Part shown: positions 1 to 8,329 of the stretch, in pieces
Position numbering within the stretch: the first letter of the stretch is position 1
Layout: every line of letters starts with the position of its first letter
Assembly (NCBI RefSeq): GCF_025377685.1
Contig: NZ_JACEHK010000016.1
Coordinates: forward strand, 62,001 to 126,000
Direction: 5' to 3'
From: Anaerobacillus sp. CMMVII
GTDB lineage: Bacteria; Bacillota; Bacilli; Bacillales; Anaerobacillaceae
Length of the DNA: 64,000 nt
Made by a program: the position numbers and the translations under genes
The notes under the pieces: model-generated
Database searches by the model: none
Told to the model about the DNA's origin: nothing
Seen by the model: only the letters and a program-made list of their open reading frames with translations

Positions 1-116
1 GGAATGTCTTAGCTGGTCTGGTCAAAAAAATTGATCGGAAAGTGAATGTATTTGCTGTTAATGATGGTGAAACAATGGAAAAAACCATTGCTACTATAAA
101 AGGAGGCACAGCCTAA
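1..116 (+). CDS. fabD: Malonyl-CoA:ACP transacylase, C-terminal end (partial)
   Basis: The window opens inside a reading frame whose last 37 codons are visible, ending at TAA 114-116, which overlaps the fabG start codon by one base. The visible part contains [10 protein letters not shown], similar to the C-terminal region of FabD, the enzyme that loads malonate onto acyl carrier protein. The call rests mostly on gene order (fabD-fabG-acpP is the Bacillus order) because the catalytic region lies upstream of the window. The fabG ribosome binding site (AGGAGG, about 101-106) is inside this gene, so the two are translationally coupled. Confidence 0.85.
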   Translation, partial: NVLAGLVKKIDRKVNVFAVNDGETMEKTIATIKGGTA

Positions 117-856
117 TGCTAAAAGGAAAAGCAGCCCTTGTAACAGGTGCATCAAGAGGAATTGGAAGAGCCATAGCGATAGAATTAGCTAGACAAGGAG
201 TTAATGTTGCTGTAAACTTTGCAGGAAACGCCAGTAAAGCAGAAGAAGTTGTGGCTGAAATCAAAGAGCTAGGTGTAGAAGCTTTTGCAATTAAAGCTGA
301 TGTCGCTAATTCAGAAGAAGTAACAGCTATGGTGAAAGCTACAATTGATGCATTTGGTGCTTTAGATATCCTAATAAATAATGCAGGTATTACTCGTGAT
401 GGCTTAATTATGAGAATGAAAGAAGAAGATTGGGATGCTGTAATCAACACAAATCTCAAAGGAGTATTTAATTGTTCAAAAGCCGTAACAAGACAAATGA
501 TGAAACAACGGTACGGCAGAATAGTTAACATCTCATCAGTAGTAGGTGTTTTGGGGAATGCCGGGCAAGCTAATTATGTAGCGGCAAAAGCAGGTGTTAT
601 CGGGCTTACGAAAACATTAGCTCGTGAGTTAGCTAATCGAAATATCACTGTAAATGCTGTTGCGCCTGGTTTTATAGAAACAGATATGACAGATGAGTTA
701 TCAGCAGAAATTAAAGAAGAATTAATGAAACAAATCCCGCTTGCTAAATTAGGCAAGGCTGAAGACATTGCTAGAGTTGTTCGTTTCCTTGTAAGTGAAG
801 ACGGAAATTATATGACAGGACAAACATTGCATGTCGATGGCGGAATGGTAATGTAA
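116..856 (+). CDS. fabG: 3-oxoacyl-[acyl-carrier-protein] reductase
   Basis: NADPH-dependent reductase that converts 3-oxoacyl-ACP to 3-hydroxyacyl-ACP in each elongation round of cytoplasmic type II fatty acid synthesis. The 246-residue protein is a classical short-chain dehydrogenase: the cofactor motif TGASRGIG is at residues 10-17, NNAG at 88-91, the catalytic Ser about 140 in VNISSV, and Tyr154/Lys158 in YVAAK. The length is normal for FabG. The start overlaps the fabD stop (TAATG) behind AGGAGG. It lies between fabD and acpP; acpP appears to have an additional promoter of its own about 10 bases after the fabG stop. Confidence 0.97.
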   Translation: MLKGKAALVTGASRGIGRAIAIELARQGVNVAVNFAGNASKAEEVVAEIKELGVEAFAIKADVANSEEVTAMVKATIDAFGALDILINNAGITRDGLIMRMKEEDWDAVINTNLKGVFNCSKAVTRQMMKQRYGRIVNISSVVGVLGNAGQANYVAAKAGVIGLTKTLARELANRNITVNAVAPGFIETDMTDELSAEIKEELMKQIPLAKLGKAEDIARVVRFLVSEDGNYMTGQTLHVDGGMVM

Positions 857-863
857 GAAAAAA

Positions 864-914
864 TTGTTAATTAGCTGATTTTATCCTATAATGTGTACAT
901 AGCTTGTACATTAT
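864..914 (+). promoter_or_regulatory. Candidate SigA promoter for acpP with overlapping palindrome
   Basis: TTGTTA at 864-869 and a perfect TATAAT at 887-892 are separated by exactly 17 bases, a good SigA-type promoter in the fabG-acpP gap. An imperfect inverted repeat (AATGTGTACA / TTGTACATT, about 890-914) overlaps the expected transcription start and could form a hairpin or bind a regulator. It does not resemble the TTAGTACC-type FapR operator. An internal promoter would let ACP, an abundant protein, be made in excess of the enzymes. This is inference from sequence only. Confidence 0.6.
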
Positions 915-956
915 GGTTAAAAATAAAATTTACATTTTTTGAGAGGAGGTGACCCC

Positions 957-1190
957 ATGGCAGACGTATTATCACGTATTACAAAAATCATTGTAGATCG
1001 TCTTGGAGTTGAAGAAGCTGAAGTAAAACTTGAAGCAACTTTTAAAGAGGATTTAGGAGCTGATTCACTAGATGTAGTAGAACTAGTGATGGAACTTGAA
1101 GATGAGTTTGATTTAGAAATTTCTGACGAAGATGCAGAAAAAATTGCTACTGTTAAAGATGTTGTTGATTACATAAACAGCCACCAGTAG
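957..1190 (+). CDS. acpP: Acyl carrier protein
   Basis: Small acidic carrier that holds growing acyl chains on a 4'-phosphopantetheine arm and delivers them to fatty acid, phospholipid and lipoic acid synthesis. The 77-residue product has the diagnostic GADSLD motif with the modification site Ser37. An in-frame start 18 bases upstream exists, but the ATG at 957 is preferred: it follows GAGGAGGTGA (943-952) at ideal spacing and gives the usual MADVL start. It is the last gene of the fab cluster and is followed by a hairpin at 1198-1231. Confidence 0.97.
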   Translation: MADVLSRITKIIVDRLGVEEAEVKLEATFKEDLGADSLDVVELVMELEDEFDLEISDEDAEKIATVKDVVDYINSHQ

Positions 1191-1197
1191 GTTATGA

Positions 1198-1231
1198 GAA
1201 GATGGTTTAAAGGAAACTTTAAATCATCTTC
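1198..1231 (+). terminator. Hairpin after acpP, possible terminator
   Basis: GAAGATGGTTTAAAG and CTTTAAATCATCTTC form a 15-base-pair stem with one G-U pair and a very short loop directly after the acpP stop. The following bases are A/T rich (CTATATTTTAT) but there is no clean run of T, so termination may be partial or the hairpin may mainly stabilise the acpP mRNA. Confidence 0.55.
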
Positions 1232-1376
1232 CTATATTTTATAAAAAAGCCTATTATCTCAGAGATTGTTGTGTTGTTTAATTGAATAGTTACCCCACAC
1301 ACAACGAGGGGTTGGGGCTAATAGTGAAAAAGTCAATTTAGTATAATCTACGCATTGAAAGGTTTTGGAGGTTAAC

Positions 1377-2144
1377 ATGCAACAATCTTCAAGAAAAGTC
1401 CGCAGACGTACGTCAAAACGAACTGAAAAACGCATTCAATTAACGCCTGCCCAGAGGTTGAAGTTTGAAAAGCTTCTTGATAAATTAGAAATTCATTTTC
1501 GAACTGAAAAACTAATCATTCAAGCATTTACACATTCATCCTATGTGAATGAGCATCGCATTCGCCCGTTTGATGATAATGAACGGTTAGAATTTTTAGG
1601 TGACGCGGTTTTAGAATTAGCGGTTTCACAATACCTATATAAGAAGTACGAAACAATGAGTGAAGGTGAGATGACAAAGCTACGAGCGGCGATCGTTTGT
1701 GAGCCATCACTTGCTAAATTTGCCACAGATTTAGGCTTTGGCGAAATCGTTCTTCTTGGCAAAGGTGAGGAAATGACAGGCGGTAGGGAACGTCCAGCAT
1801 TATTAGCTGACATCTTTGAATCGTTTGTTGGAGCCTTATATTTGGATCAAGGGTTAGAAGCTGTTTACCAATTCTTAAGCTCAACCATTTATCCTAAAAT
1901 CGATGAGGGTGCTTTTTCTCATATGATGGATTTTAAGAGCCAGCTACAAGAGTTTATTCAAAGAGATGGCCTGGGGCATATTCAATATCATATTGTCCAA
2001 GAACGAGGTCCTGCACATGCACGGGAGTTCGTCTCAGAAGTAATTTTAAATGAAGATAAGCTTGGACTAGGTATAGGTAGATCGAAGAAAGAAGCAGAGC
2101 AACAAGCTGCTCAAAAAGCGTTACAAAAACTCATGGAAAAATAA
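1377..2144 (+). CDS. rnc: Ribonuclease III
   Basis: Double-strand-specific endoribonuclease that processes rRNA precursors, scRNA (SRP RNA) and other structured transcripts. The 255-residue protein has the family signature [11 protein letters not shown] at residues 68-78 with its acidic metal ligands, and a C-terminal double-stranded RNA binding domain from about residue 180 ending in [16 protein letters not shown] 1377 is chosen over an in-frame TTG at 1365 because GGAGG (1367-1371) lies just upstream. The basic N-terminal extension (KVRRRTSKR) is typical of Bacillaceae enzymes. In Bacillus, rnc is followed by smc and ftsY; here a repeat cluster and a DUF1128 gene intervene. Confidence 0.97.
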   Translation: MQQSSRKVRRRTSKRTEKRIQLTPAQRLKFEKLLDKLEIHFRTEKLIIQAFTHSSYVNEHRIRPFDDNERLEFLGDAVLELAVSQYLYKKYETMSEGEMTKLRAAIVCEPSLAKFATDLGFGEIVLLGKGEEMTGGRERPALLADIFESFVGALYLDQGLEAVYQFLSSTIYPKIDEGAFSHMMDFKSQLQEFIQRDGLGHIQYHIVQERGPAHAREFVSEVILNEDKLGLGIGRSKKEAEQQAAQKALQKLMEK

Positions 2145-2147
2145 AAA

Positions 2148-2188
2148 GAAGATACCCGGTTTGATGTAAACAGGGTACCTTCTTTTTT
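2148..2188 (+). terminator. Rho-independent terminator of rnc
   Basis: GAAGATACCCGGTT pairs with AACAGGGTACCTTC, directly followed by TTTTTT. The stem begins four bases after the rnc stop. It separates rnc transcription from the repeat cluster downstream. Confidence 0.9.
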
Positions 2189-2205
2189 ATTTCTCTTTTT
2201 CATAA

Positions 2206-2704
2206 GGCTCTTTTCTAAAACATTGCTCCTGCGGTTACTGGTCGCACAAAAAAACTTGTTGCTTTTTCACCTAAATTAATTGAGAAAATTACATAGATGA
2301 AGATAGCACCCAATAAATTAAGTGAGAAAAGAGCAATTCTTACTAAATAAGTAGTGAAATCTTAGTATTTATGTGTAAAACAACAAACTTTGCGAATACA
2401 GCCTCTCATAAACATTGTGGATTTACAAACAATTAATTCAATAAATAACCCCTATTTTTGAGAATAAAGCCGTAAAAAGTTGGAGAAAATGCCCAAATAG
2501 CTTGATATATCATGTCTTTCGTAATTTTACTAAAAGATTGTTACTATTAGCTTTTAGGTCGTAACCAAGCTAATGCTTGGTTCTTCACGCTTTGCGTGAA
2601 GCTTTTGAGAATAAATAAGCCATTGGGACAAGTGAAATTGTCCCCAAAAGCTTATTTATTCTCAAAAGACGACCTAAAAGCAATAAAGTTTTACGAAAAG
2701 AGCC
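2206..2704 (+). repeat. Cluster of MITE-like palindromic repeats (family 1), non-coding
   Basis: A 499-base stretch without genes. It starts with GGCTCTTTTCTAAAACATTG (2206-2225) and ends with GTTTTACGAAAAGAGCC (2688-2704), its inverted counterpart. An inner unit is bounded by GCTCTTTTC (2207-2215) and GAAAAGAGC (2326-2334). A second unit begins about 2399 (CAGCCTCTCATAAACATTG) and runs to 2704. The first part closely matches 63867-64000 and the start of 14610-14700; the second part matches 57258-57480 (shared CATTGTGG and AGCTTGATATAT-like stretches and the same right end). Recurrence, inverted ends and lack of coding capacity suggest decayed miniature inverted-repeat elements. No clear target-site duplication was seen. 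Confidence 0.75.
2550..2681. repeat. 132-bp nested-palindrome module, four-way-junction-like
   Basis: Almost every base can pair. The outer stem is GCTTTTAGGTCGT (2550-2562) with ACGACCTAAAAGC (2669-2681), 13 perfect pairs. Inside are three hairpins in a row: AACCAAGC/GCTTGGTT (2563-2570 / 2575-2582, loop TAAT), CTTCACGC/GCGTGAAG (2583-2590 / 2594-2601, loop TTT), and a long arm CTTTTGAGAATAAATAAGC (2602-2620) with its perfect 19-base complement (2650-2668). The long arm is capped by GGGACAA/TTGTCCC (2625-2631 / 2638-2644). The related repeat at 57258-57480 has no counterpart of this module, so it looks like an insertion into the family 1 repeat. Function is unknown; it could be a transposon end structure or a structured RNA. 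Confidence 0.8.
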
Positions 2705-2706
2705 AA

Positions 2707-2930
2707 TTACTTTTTGCGTAATTTACCTAATTCAGAGACGATAGCGTCAATTTCACTAACACTAAAAGATTTTTATTCATAATCATTTCATAAATTTCAA
2801 CAAGATCTTCGTAGTTGTCAGTATCAAAGCTTTCAGGTCTCATTGCCCCACCATTGACTACTTGTAATTTTTCTTTAATGTTGGAGATGATTAATTCAAT
2901 ATTTTCACGGTTGTTTTCTTTTAAATTCAT
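2707..2930 (-). CDS. DUF1128 (UPF0435, YfkK-like) small protein, frameshifted
   Basis: The only minus-strand gene recognised. From ATG at 2930 it reads MNLKENNRENIELIIS, then VVNGGAMRPESFDTDNYEDL, matching the DUF1128/YfkK family of small Firmicute proteins of unknown function. A ribosome binding site (GAAAGGATG in gene orientation) precedes the start. After NEYEMIMNK-like residues (MIMNK) the frame breaks at a run of five T on the + strand (2770-2774). Adding one base restores SFSVSEIDAIVSELGKLRKK and a stop at 2707-2709, a proper family C-terminus. The one-base loss is therefore probably a sequence error. Its 3' end abuts the right end of the repeat cluster. yfkK is not at this place in B. 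subtilis. Confidence 0.8.
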
Positions 2931-3113
2931 TATTATCATCCTTTCATAAAGCGCCTAGTAATTTTTATTGTACCACTTATGTATTCATTTTCATAAAAAA
3001 AAGCGTCTAGTGCGGGAAAACAGCATAACATTGTCAAGAAAATATGGTAAAATAGATAAGTTAACTATAGCATAGATTAAAAGATTATATATCATTAATG
3101 AGGTGGAGAAACA

Positions 3114-6100
3114 ATGTTCCTCAAAAGATTAGATGTAGTAGGATTTAAATCCTTTGCCGAGCGAACATCGATTGACTTTGTTCCAGGCGTAACAGCTGTT
3201 GTAGGTCCTAATGGAAGTGGTAAAAGTAACATTTCTGACGGGATCCGCTGGGTATTAGGAGAGCAATCAGCAAAATCACTCCGAGGAGCAAAAATGGAAG
3301 ACATTATTTTTGCTGGAAGTGATACACGCAAACCGTTAAATTTTGCAGAACTTACATTAACCTTAAATAATGAAGATCATCATTTAGCCATAGATTACAG
3401 CGAAGTAAGTGTAACTAGGCGTGTTTATCGTTCAGGTGAAAGTGAGTACTTTATAAATAAGCAAAGTTGTAGACTTAAGGATATTCATGAACTTTTCATG
3501 GACTCTGGTTTAGGTAGAGAAGCTTATTCTATAATTGGACAAGGCAAGATAGAAGAGATACTAAGTAGCAAATCCGAAGAACGAAGGGTTATCTTTGAAG
3601 AAGCTGCAGGTGTGTTGAAATATAAGACAAGGAAGCAAAAAGCTGAAAGAAAACTTGCAGAAGCACAAGAAAATCTGTACCGAGTTGAAGATATTTTACA
3701 TGAATTGGAAAACCAGGTCGAACCACTAAAAATACAAGCTTCAGTAGCAAAAGATTTTCTTGAAAAAAAGGAAGAGCTTGAAAAAGTTGAAGTTGGTTTG
3801 TTAGTGTATGAGATTGAAGAACTACATACTACTTGGAATGACCAAAAAAAGAAAGTTCAACAACTTAATGAAGATCAACTCCAAATTTCTTCACAAATAA
3901 AAATAGAAGAAGTTAAAATAGAAGAGTTTAGAGCAAAAATGCAGGCTCTCGATGAATCAATCAACGATCTTCAAGACGTTCTGCTTGCAACAAGTGAGCA
4001 GCTTGAAAAAAAAGAAGGCCAAAAAGAAGTCTTAAAAGAAAGAAAAAAGAATTATCACCAAACAAAAGAAGCGCTGTTAAAGAAAATTGAAGTCCTAAAA
4101 AGTAAAAAGCAACAGGTTGAGGGAAATCTAAAAAACGAGCTGGAAAAGCAGAACATCTTTAAAGAAAATCTCCTAACATCCAAAAAACAACTAGAGAAGG
4201 AAGCCAAGCTTTTAGTTTCACTTGAGGAAGATATTGAGACAGAGTTAGAAAGAATGAAATCAGACTACATTGAGGTTCTAAATGAGCAGGCTTCGATTCG
4301 TAATGAAACGAGGTATTTAGAAGAACAGTTAAGGCAACGAAAACGAAAAAGTGACAATTTGGATAGTAGTAATGTAACGTTATTAGAACAAAGAGAAGCG
4401 GTAGCTGAAAAAGAATCGCATTTTAAAGACCAACTGATCCAAAAGCAAAAACGATTAGAAGAGCACATTCATTTGTATCGAAATGAATGTCAGCAATTGG
4501 AAAAGCTTATTGAGGATTACCAAAAGAAAGAGACACAGCTTTATCAAGCTTTTGGACATGTTCAACAAATCAAATCGCGAAAAGAAGTGCTAGAAGAGAT
4601 GCAGGCGGATTTTGCAGGCTTCTTTCAGGGTGTAAAAGAAATTTTGAAGGCTAGAGAAACAAGTCTAAAGGGAATTGAAGGGGCTGTTGCAGAGCTTATT
4701 ACGGTCCCGAAAGAAATTGAATTGGCAGTAGAAACAGCATTAGGTGGAGCAATGCAGCACATTGTAGTTGATACCGAAACTGATGGAAGACTTGCAATTG
4801 AATTTCTAAAAAAGCGTCGACTTGGCAGAGCTACATTTTTGCCATTATCAGTCATTAAAGGAAGAGAGCTGGCTACTTTTGAAAGAGAGAAGTTGCGAAG
4901 TCATCCAGCCTTTGTAGGGGTCGCTAAAGACCTTATTCAATTCGATGAAAAGTACTTGTCAGTCATTTCAAATTTGTTAGGACATGTAGTGATTGCCAAA
5001 GACCTTGAAGGGGCTAATACATTAGCAAAGATCCTTAACTATAAAAATAGAGTTGTAACACTAGAAGGTGATGTTGTTAATCCTGGTGGCTCTATGAGTG
5101 GTGGTAGTGTTAAACAAAAAGGTACGCCTTTGCTTGGGCGACAACGTGAACTAGAAGAATTAATGACGAAACTAGCTACCATAGAAGAGCAAACGAAATT
5201 AATGGAATCCAAAGTTAAAGCCCTAAAAGATGCTAGACAAGCGAAAGAAGCAAGAATAAATGACCTTCGTAAAGAGGGGGAGTTGTTGCGAAACGAAGAG
5301 CAGCAATTGAAAGGTAACCTACGAGAGTATGAAATTGAAGAGAAAAACCTCAATGAGAGACTTTCTCTTTACGATAAGGAAAAAGCTTCCTACCGGACTG
5401 AGGTTGAAGAAATTGAAGCAAAATTGTTGCATTTAACCACTAAGCTTACCGAAGCTAGTAAATTAAAAGACAAACTTGATGAACAAGTTCGAAACCTAAC
5501 TGAAAAGAAAAAAATGCAGCAAACTTCTAAGGAATCTTTATCTGAATTTATTACAGAATTAAAGGTAAAAGTAGCTAAAGAAGAAGAGCAATATCGTAAT
5601 CAAACTGAACGAGTTCAAAGTGTTCTTAATGAAAAGATAGTCTTGAAAAAGAATGGAATGAAACAGATGAGGAATACTGGTTGCTAGAGCGAGAGATGAG
5701 CGATAATACAACTGGAGAAGACTCCTTAGATGAGATCATTGAGAAGAAACGTTTAGAAAAAGATCGTACATTCAAGTTAATTCAGGAACGTAGGAAAGAA
5801 CGCTTATTAACCCAAACTGCTCATGATGACCTAGAAAGAGAATTGAAAGAACATAAACGTACTCACAGACAACTTTCTGACTATCTTCACACGGAAGAAG
5901 TAAAGGTAAATCGTCTCGACGTTGAATTAGAGAATCGTTTAGAGAAACTTGCTAGTGATTATGAGATTAGCTTTGAAATGGCAAAAGCAAAGTATCCACT
6001 TTCAATAGACGCTAAAGCAGCAAAGTCAAAAGTTAAGCTAATTAAATTAGCAATTGATGACTTAGGGACTGTAAATATTGGTGCGATAGAAGAATATAGT

Positions 6101-6679
6101 CGTGTCTCTGAACGTTTTTTGTTCTTAACTGAACAAAAGGTAGACCTACAGGATGCGAAAGAAACACTTTATCGTGTCATTGGTGAAATGGATGAAGAGA
6201 TGTCCGTTCGTTTTGAAACAACGTTCTTACAAATTAAATCGCATTTCCAAGGCGTATTTAAGCAACTATTTGGAGGAGGAAAAGCAGATTTAATTCTAAG
6301 TGATCCAGAAAGTATACTGACAACTGGAGTAGAAATCGTTGCTCAGCCACCTGGGAAAAATCTGCAGCATCTTGCCCTTTTATCAGGGGGAGAACGGGCA
6401 TTAACAGCTATTGCTTTACTTTTTGCGATTTTAAAGGTTAGACCTGTTCCTTTCTGTGTACTAGACGAGGTGGAAGCTGCACTTGACGAAGCGAATGTAA
6501 GTAGATTTGCTAGTTTCTTAAAAGATTTTAGTAAAGAGACACAGTTTATTGTTGTGACACATCGTAAAGGAACGATGGAAGAAGCTGACGTTCTTTATGG
6601 CGTGACAATGCAAGAGTCAGGGGTATCAAAACTAGTTTCGGTGCGTTTAGAGGAAACCAACCAGTTAATCGCAACGTAG
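3114..6679 (+). CDS. smc: Chromosome condensation/segregation ATPase SMC (frameshifted in this sequence)
   Basis: SMC dimers with ScpA and ScpB load at the origin region and organise and resolve sister chromosomes. The N-terminal ATPase half has Walker A GPNGSGKSN at residues 31-39. Two long coiled coils flank a hinge at roughly residues 500-670 that includes GDVVNPGGSMSGG. The C-terminal head has the ABC signature LSGGERALTA and Walker B VLDEVEAALDEAN. The frame breaks near 5632-5635, where a run of four A should be five: the upper frame runs to 5687 and the lower continues EKEWNETDEEYW to 6679. One added base gives 1188 residues, the usual family length. Because the rest is intact, a sequencing error is likelier than a null allele. 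ftsY follows, as in B. subtilis. Confidence 0.93.
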
Positions 6680-6803
6680 TTATGAGTTATGAGTTATGAG
6701 TTATGAGTTATGAGTTATGAGTTATGAGTTAGTTAATGATCGTTAAGCTTCGAAGTGTTGTCCTTTCAGAAAACTCAAAACTCAAAACTCAACCCTCAAA
6801 CTT
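6680..6803. repeat. Seven tandem TTATGAG heptamers plus complementary arm (family 3 hairpin)
   Basis: Immediately after the smc stop there are seven perfect copies of TTATGAG (6680-6728). A spacer containing GCTTCGAAG follows, then an AACTC-rich arm (AACTCAAAACTC repeated, about 6772-6803) that is the near complement of the heptamer array. The transcript could therefore form a long A/U-rich hairpin with register freedom. A similar design occurs after hslV (27134-27232), and a related one with a different unit after ftsY. The array is just upstream of the ftsY ribosome binding site. Confidence 0.85.
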
Positions 6804-6831
6804 AAAATTTGATTTAAGGAGGAATTGAAAA

Positions 6832-7817
6832 ATGAGTTTTTTTAAAAGCTTAAGGAAAAAATCACCCAACAAACTGAAACTGTAACTGAGAAGTTTAAAG
6901 AGGGGTTAACAAAAACAAGAGATTCATTTGTTGGAAAAATGAATGACCTTGTGAAAAATTATCGTAGTGTAGATGAAGAGTTTTTTGAGGAGTTAGAGGA
7001 ACTGTTAATTAGTGCTGATGTTGGTGTAATGACTGTAATGGAGCTAATTGATGAGCTGAAAGATGTAGCAAGAACACGCAATATCAAAGATTCTGCACAA
7101 TTACAACCGGTTATTTCAGAGAAACTTGCAGAGCTTTTGCAAAAGGATGAGCAAGAGTCAAGGCTAAACCTCCAAGAAACAGGAATGACAGTTATTTTAG
7201 TTGTGGGGGTTAATGGAGTTGGAAAAACAACCTCAATAGGTAAGTTGGCCAATAAACTTAAAAAAGAGGGGAAATCTGTCCTTTTAGCAGCTGGAGATAC
7301 ATTTAGAGCAGGTGCAATTGAACAGCTTGAAGTTTGGGGCGAACGCGTTGGTGTTGATGTCATAAAACAACAATCAGGTTCAGATCCTGCTGCTGTTATG
7401 TTTGATGCAGTTCAAGCAGCGAAATCACGTGGTGTTGATGTCTTAATATGTGACACGGCTGGACGTTTACAAAATAAAGTGAATTTAATGAATGAGCTAG
7501 AAAAAGTGAAGCGTGTTATTGAGCGAGAAGTTCCTGGTGCACCGCATGAAGTATTATTAGTTCTTGACGCAACAACTGGTCAAAATGCAATGTCACAGGC
7601 TAAAACCTTCGGAAAAGCTACGGATGTATCCGGAATTGTCTTAACGAAGCTCGATGGTACAGCAAAAGGTGGGATTGTTTTAGCGATACGTCATGAATTA
7701 GACATTCCTGTTAAGTTCGTCGGTTTAGGAGAAAAGGTTGACGACCTCCAAGAATTTAATGCAGAACAGTTTGTTTACGGATTATTTTCTGAAGTGCTCG
7801 AGAAAGCTGAAGAATAG
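6832..7817 (+). CDS. ftsY: Signal recognition particle receptor FtsY (frameshifted near its start)
   Basis: GTPase receptor that docks SRP-ribosome complexes at the membrane. The ATG at 6832 follows AAGGAGG (6816-6822) and reads MSFFKSLRKK, then hits a stop. Adding one A to the run of six at 6856-6861 gives KKITQQTETVTEKFKEGL and joins the long frame to 7817, for 328 residues. The GTPase core shows GVNGVGKTTS (G1), DTAGRLQ (G3) and TKLDGTAKGG (G4), as expected for the SRP GTPase family. Without the correction only an N-terminally shortened 292-residue protein from the ATG at 6939 would be made; this still contains the NG domain. The partner Ffh is encoded two genes downstream. Confidence 0.93.
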
Positions 7818-7890
7818 TTTAGAGTGTAGAGTTGTGCTTGTTTTGGCTTCGAAGCAAGACTTAAATAACTTTACACTCTACACTATAAAC
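7817..7890. repeat. Inverted repeat after ftsY, same design as family 3
   Basis: Starting at the last base of the ftsY stop codon, GTTTAGAGTGTAGAGTT (7817-7833) faces AACTTTACACTCTACACT (about 7867-7884, continuing to 7890). The loop carries CTTG...CAAG around the palindrome GCTTCGAAGC. The layout (repeat arm next to a stop codon, GCTTCGAAG-type loop, complementary arm) matches the hairpins after smc and hslV although the repeat unit differs. There is no T-run, so it is not an ordinary terminator. Confidence 0.75.
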
Positions 7891-7916
7891 TTTATTAATC
7901 ACGTAAAGAAAAAAAC

Positions 7917-7945
7917 TTGACACTGATTTTTTGTTCGTGTATTAT
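7917..7945 (+). promoter_or_regulatory. SigA promoter of ylxM-ffh
   Basis: A perfect TTGACA at 7917-7922 and TATTAT at 7940-7945 are spaced by 17 bases, about 43 bases before the ylxM start. It is one of the best promoter matches in the window and would drive the SRP genes independently of smc-ftsY. Confidence 0.75.
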
Positions 7946-7987
7946 AAATATTCGTAAAGGGATTTTACTTAACAAGGGGGCTATTCG

Positions 7988-8317
7988 ATGTTAGAAAAAA
8001 CGCTTCGAATGAATTATCTTTATGATTTTTATCAAAGCTTACTAACAACGAAGCAGCGTCAATACATGCAATTGTATTACCTTGATGATTGGTCTTTAGG
8101 TGAAATCGCTGAAGAATTTGAAGTTAGTCGTCAAGCCGTTTATGATAATATTAAAAGAACTGAAAATATGCTTGAAGAATATGAAGAAAAACTTAGTCTT
8201 TTTTCAAAATTTGATGAGCGTTCAACCCTTATAAAAAATTTAAAAACGGCGATAGAGAAAGACGCAACTAAAGAATCAATTTTATTAATCGTCGATTCTC
8301 TTGAGAGGTTAGACTAG
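7988..8317 (+). CDS. ylxM: SRP-associated DNA-binding protein YlxM
   Basis: A 109-residue member of the UPF0122/YlxM family, always found beside ffh in Firmicutes. A sigma-region-4-like helix-turn-helix is at about residues 36-58 ([20 protein letters not shown]), and the tail is acidic and helical. Streptococcal homologues have been reported to stimulate SRP GTPase activity; a role in SRP function is inferred here from that and from the 12-base gap to ffh. The start follows AAGGGGG and a strong promoter. Confidence 0.93.
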   Translation: MLEKTLRMNYLYDFYQSLLTTKQRQYMQLYYLDDWSLGEIAEEFEVSRQAVYDNIKRTENMLEEYEEKLSLFSKFDERSTLIKNLKTAIEKDATKESILLIVDSLERLD

Positions 8318-8329
8318 GAGGCGACAAAC

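Noticed and set aside
2206-2704. CRISPR array near the repeat cluster
   Set aside because: The repeats are inverted ends and nested palindromes, not direct repeats with regular unique spacers, and no cas genes are present.
5600-5720. Programmed ribosomal frameshift in smc
   Set aside because: No slippery heptamer with a downstream structure was seen, and full-length SMC is needed in stoichiometric amount; a missing A is simpler.
6959-7363. 134-residue minus-strand ORF inside ftsY
   Set aside because: Low-complexity Ser/Thr-rich translation typical of the reverse strand of a conserved gene.
7738-7920. 60-residue plus-strand ORF spanning the end of ftsY and the following hairpin
   Set aside because: Out of frame with ftsY, without a ribosome binding site, and composed of the repeat arms.
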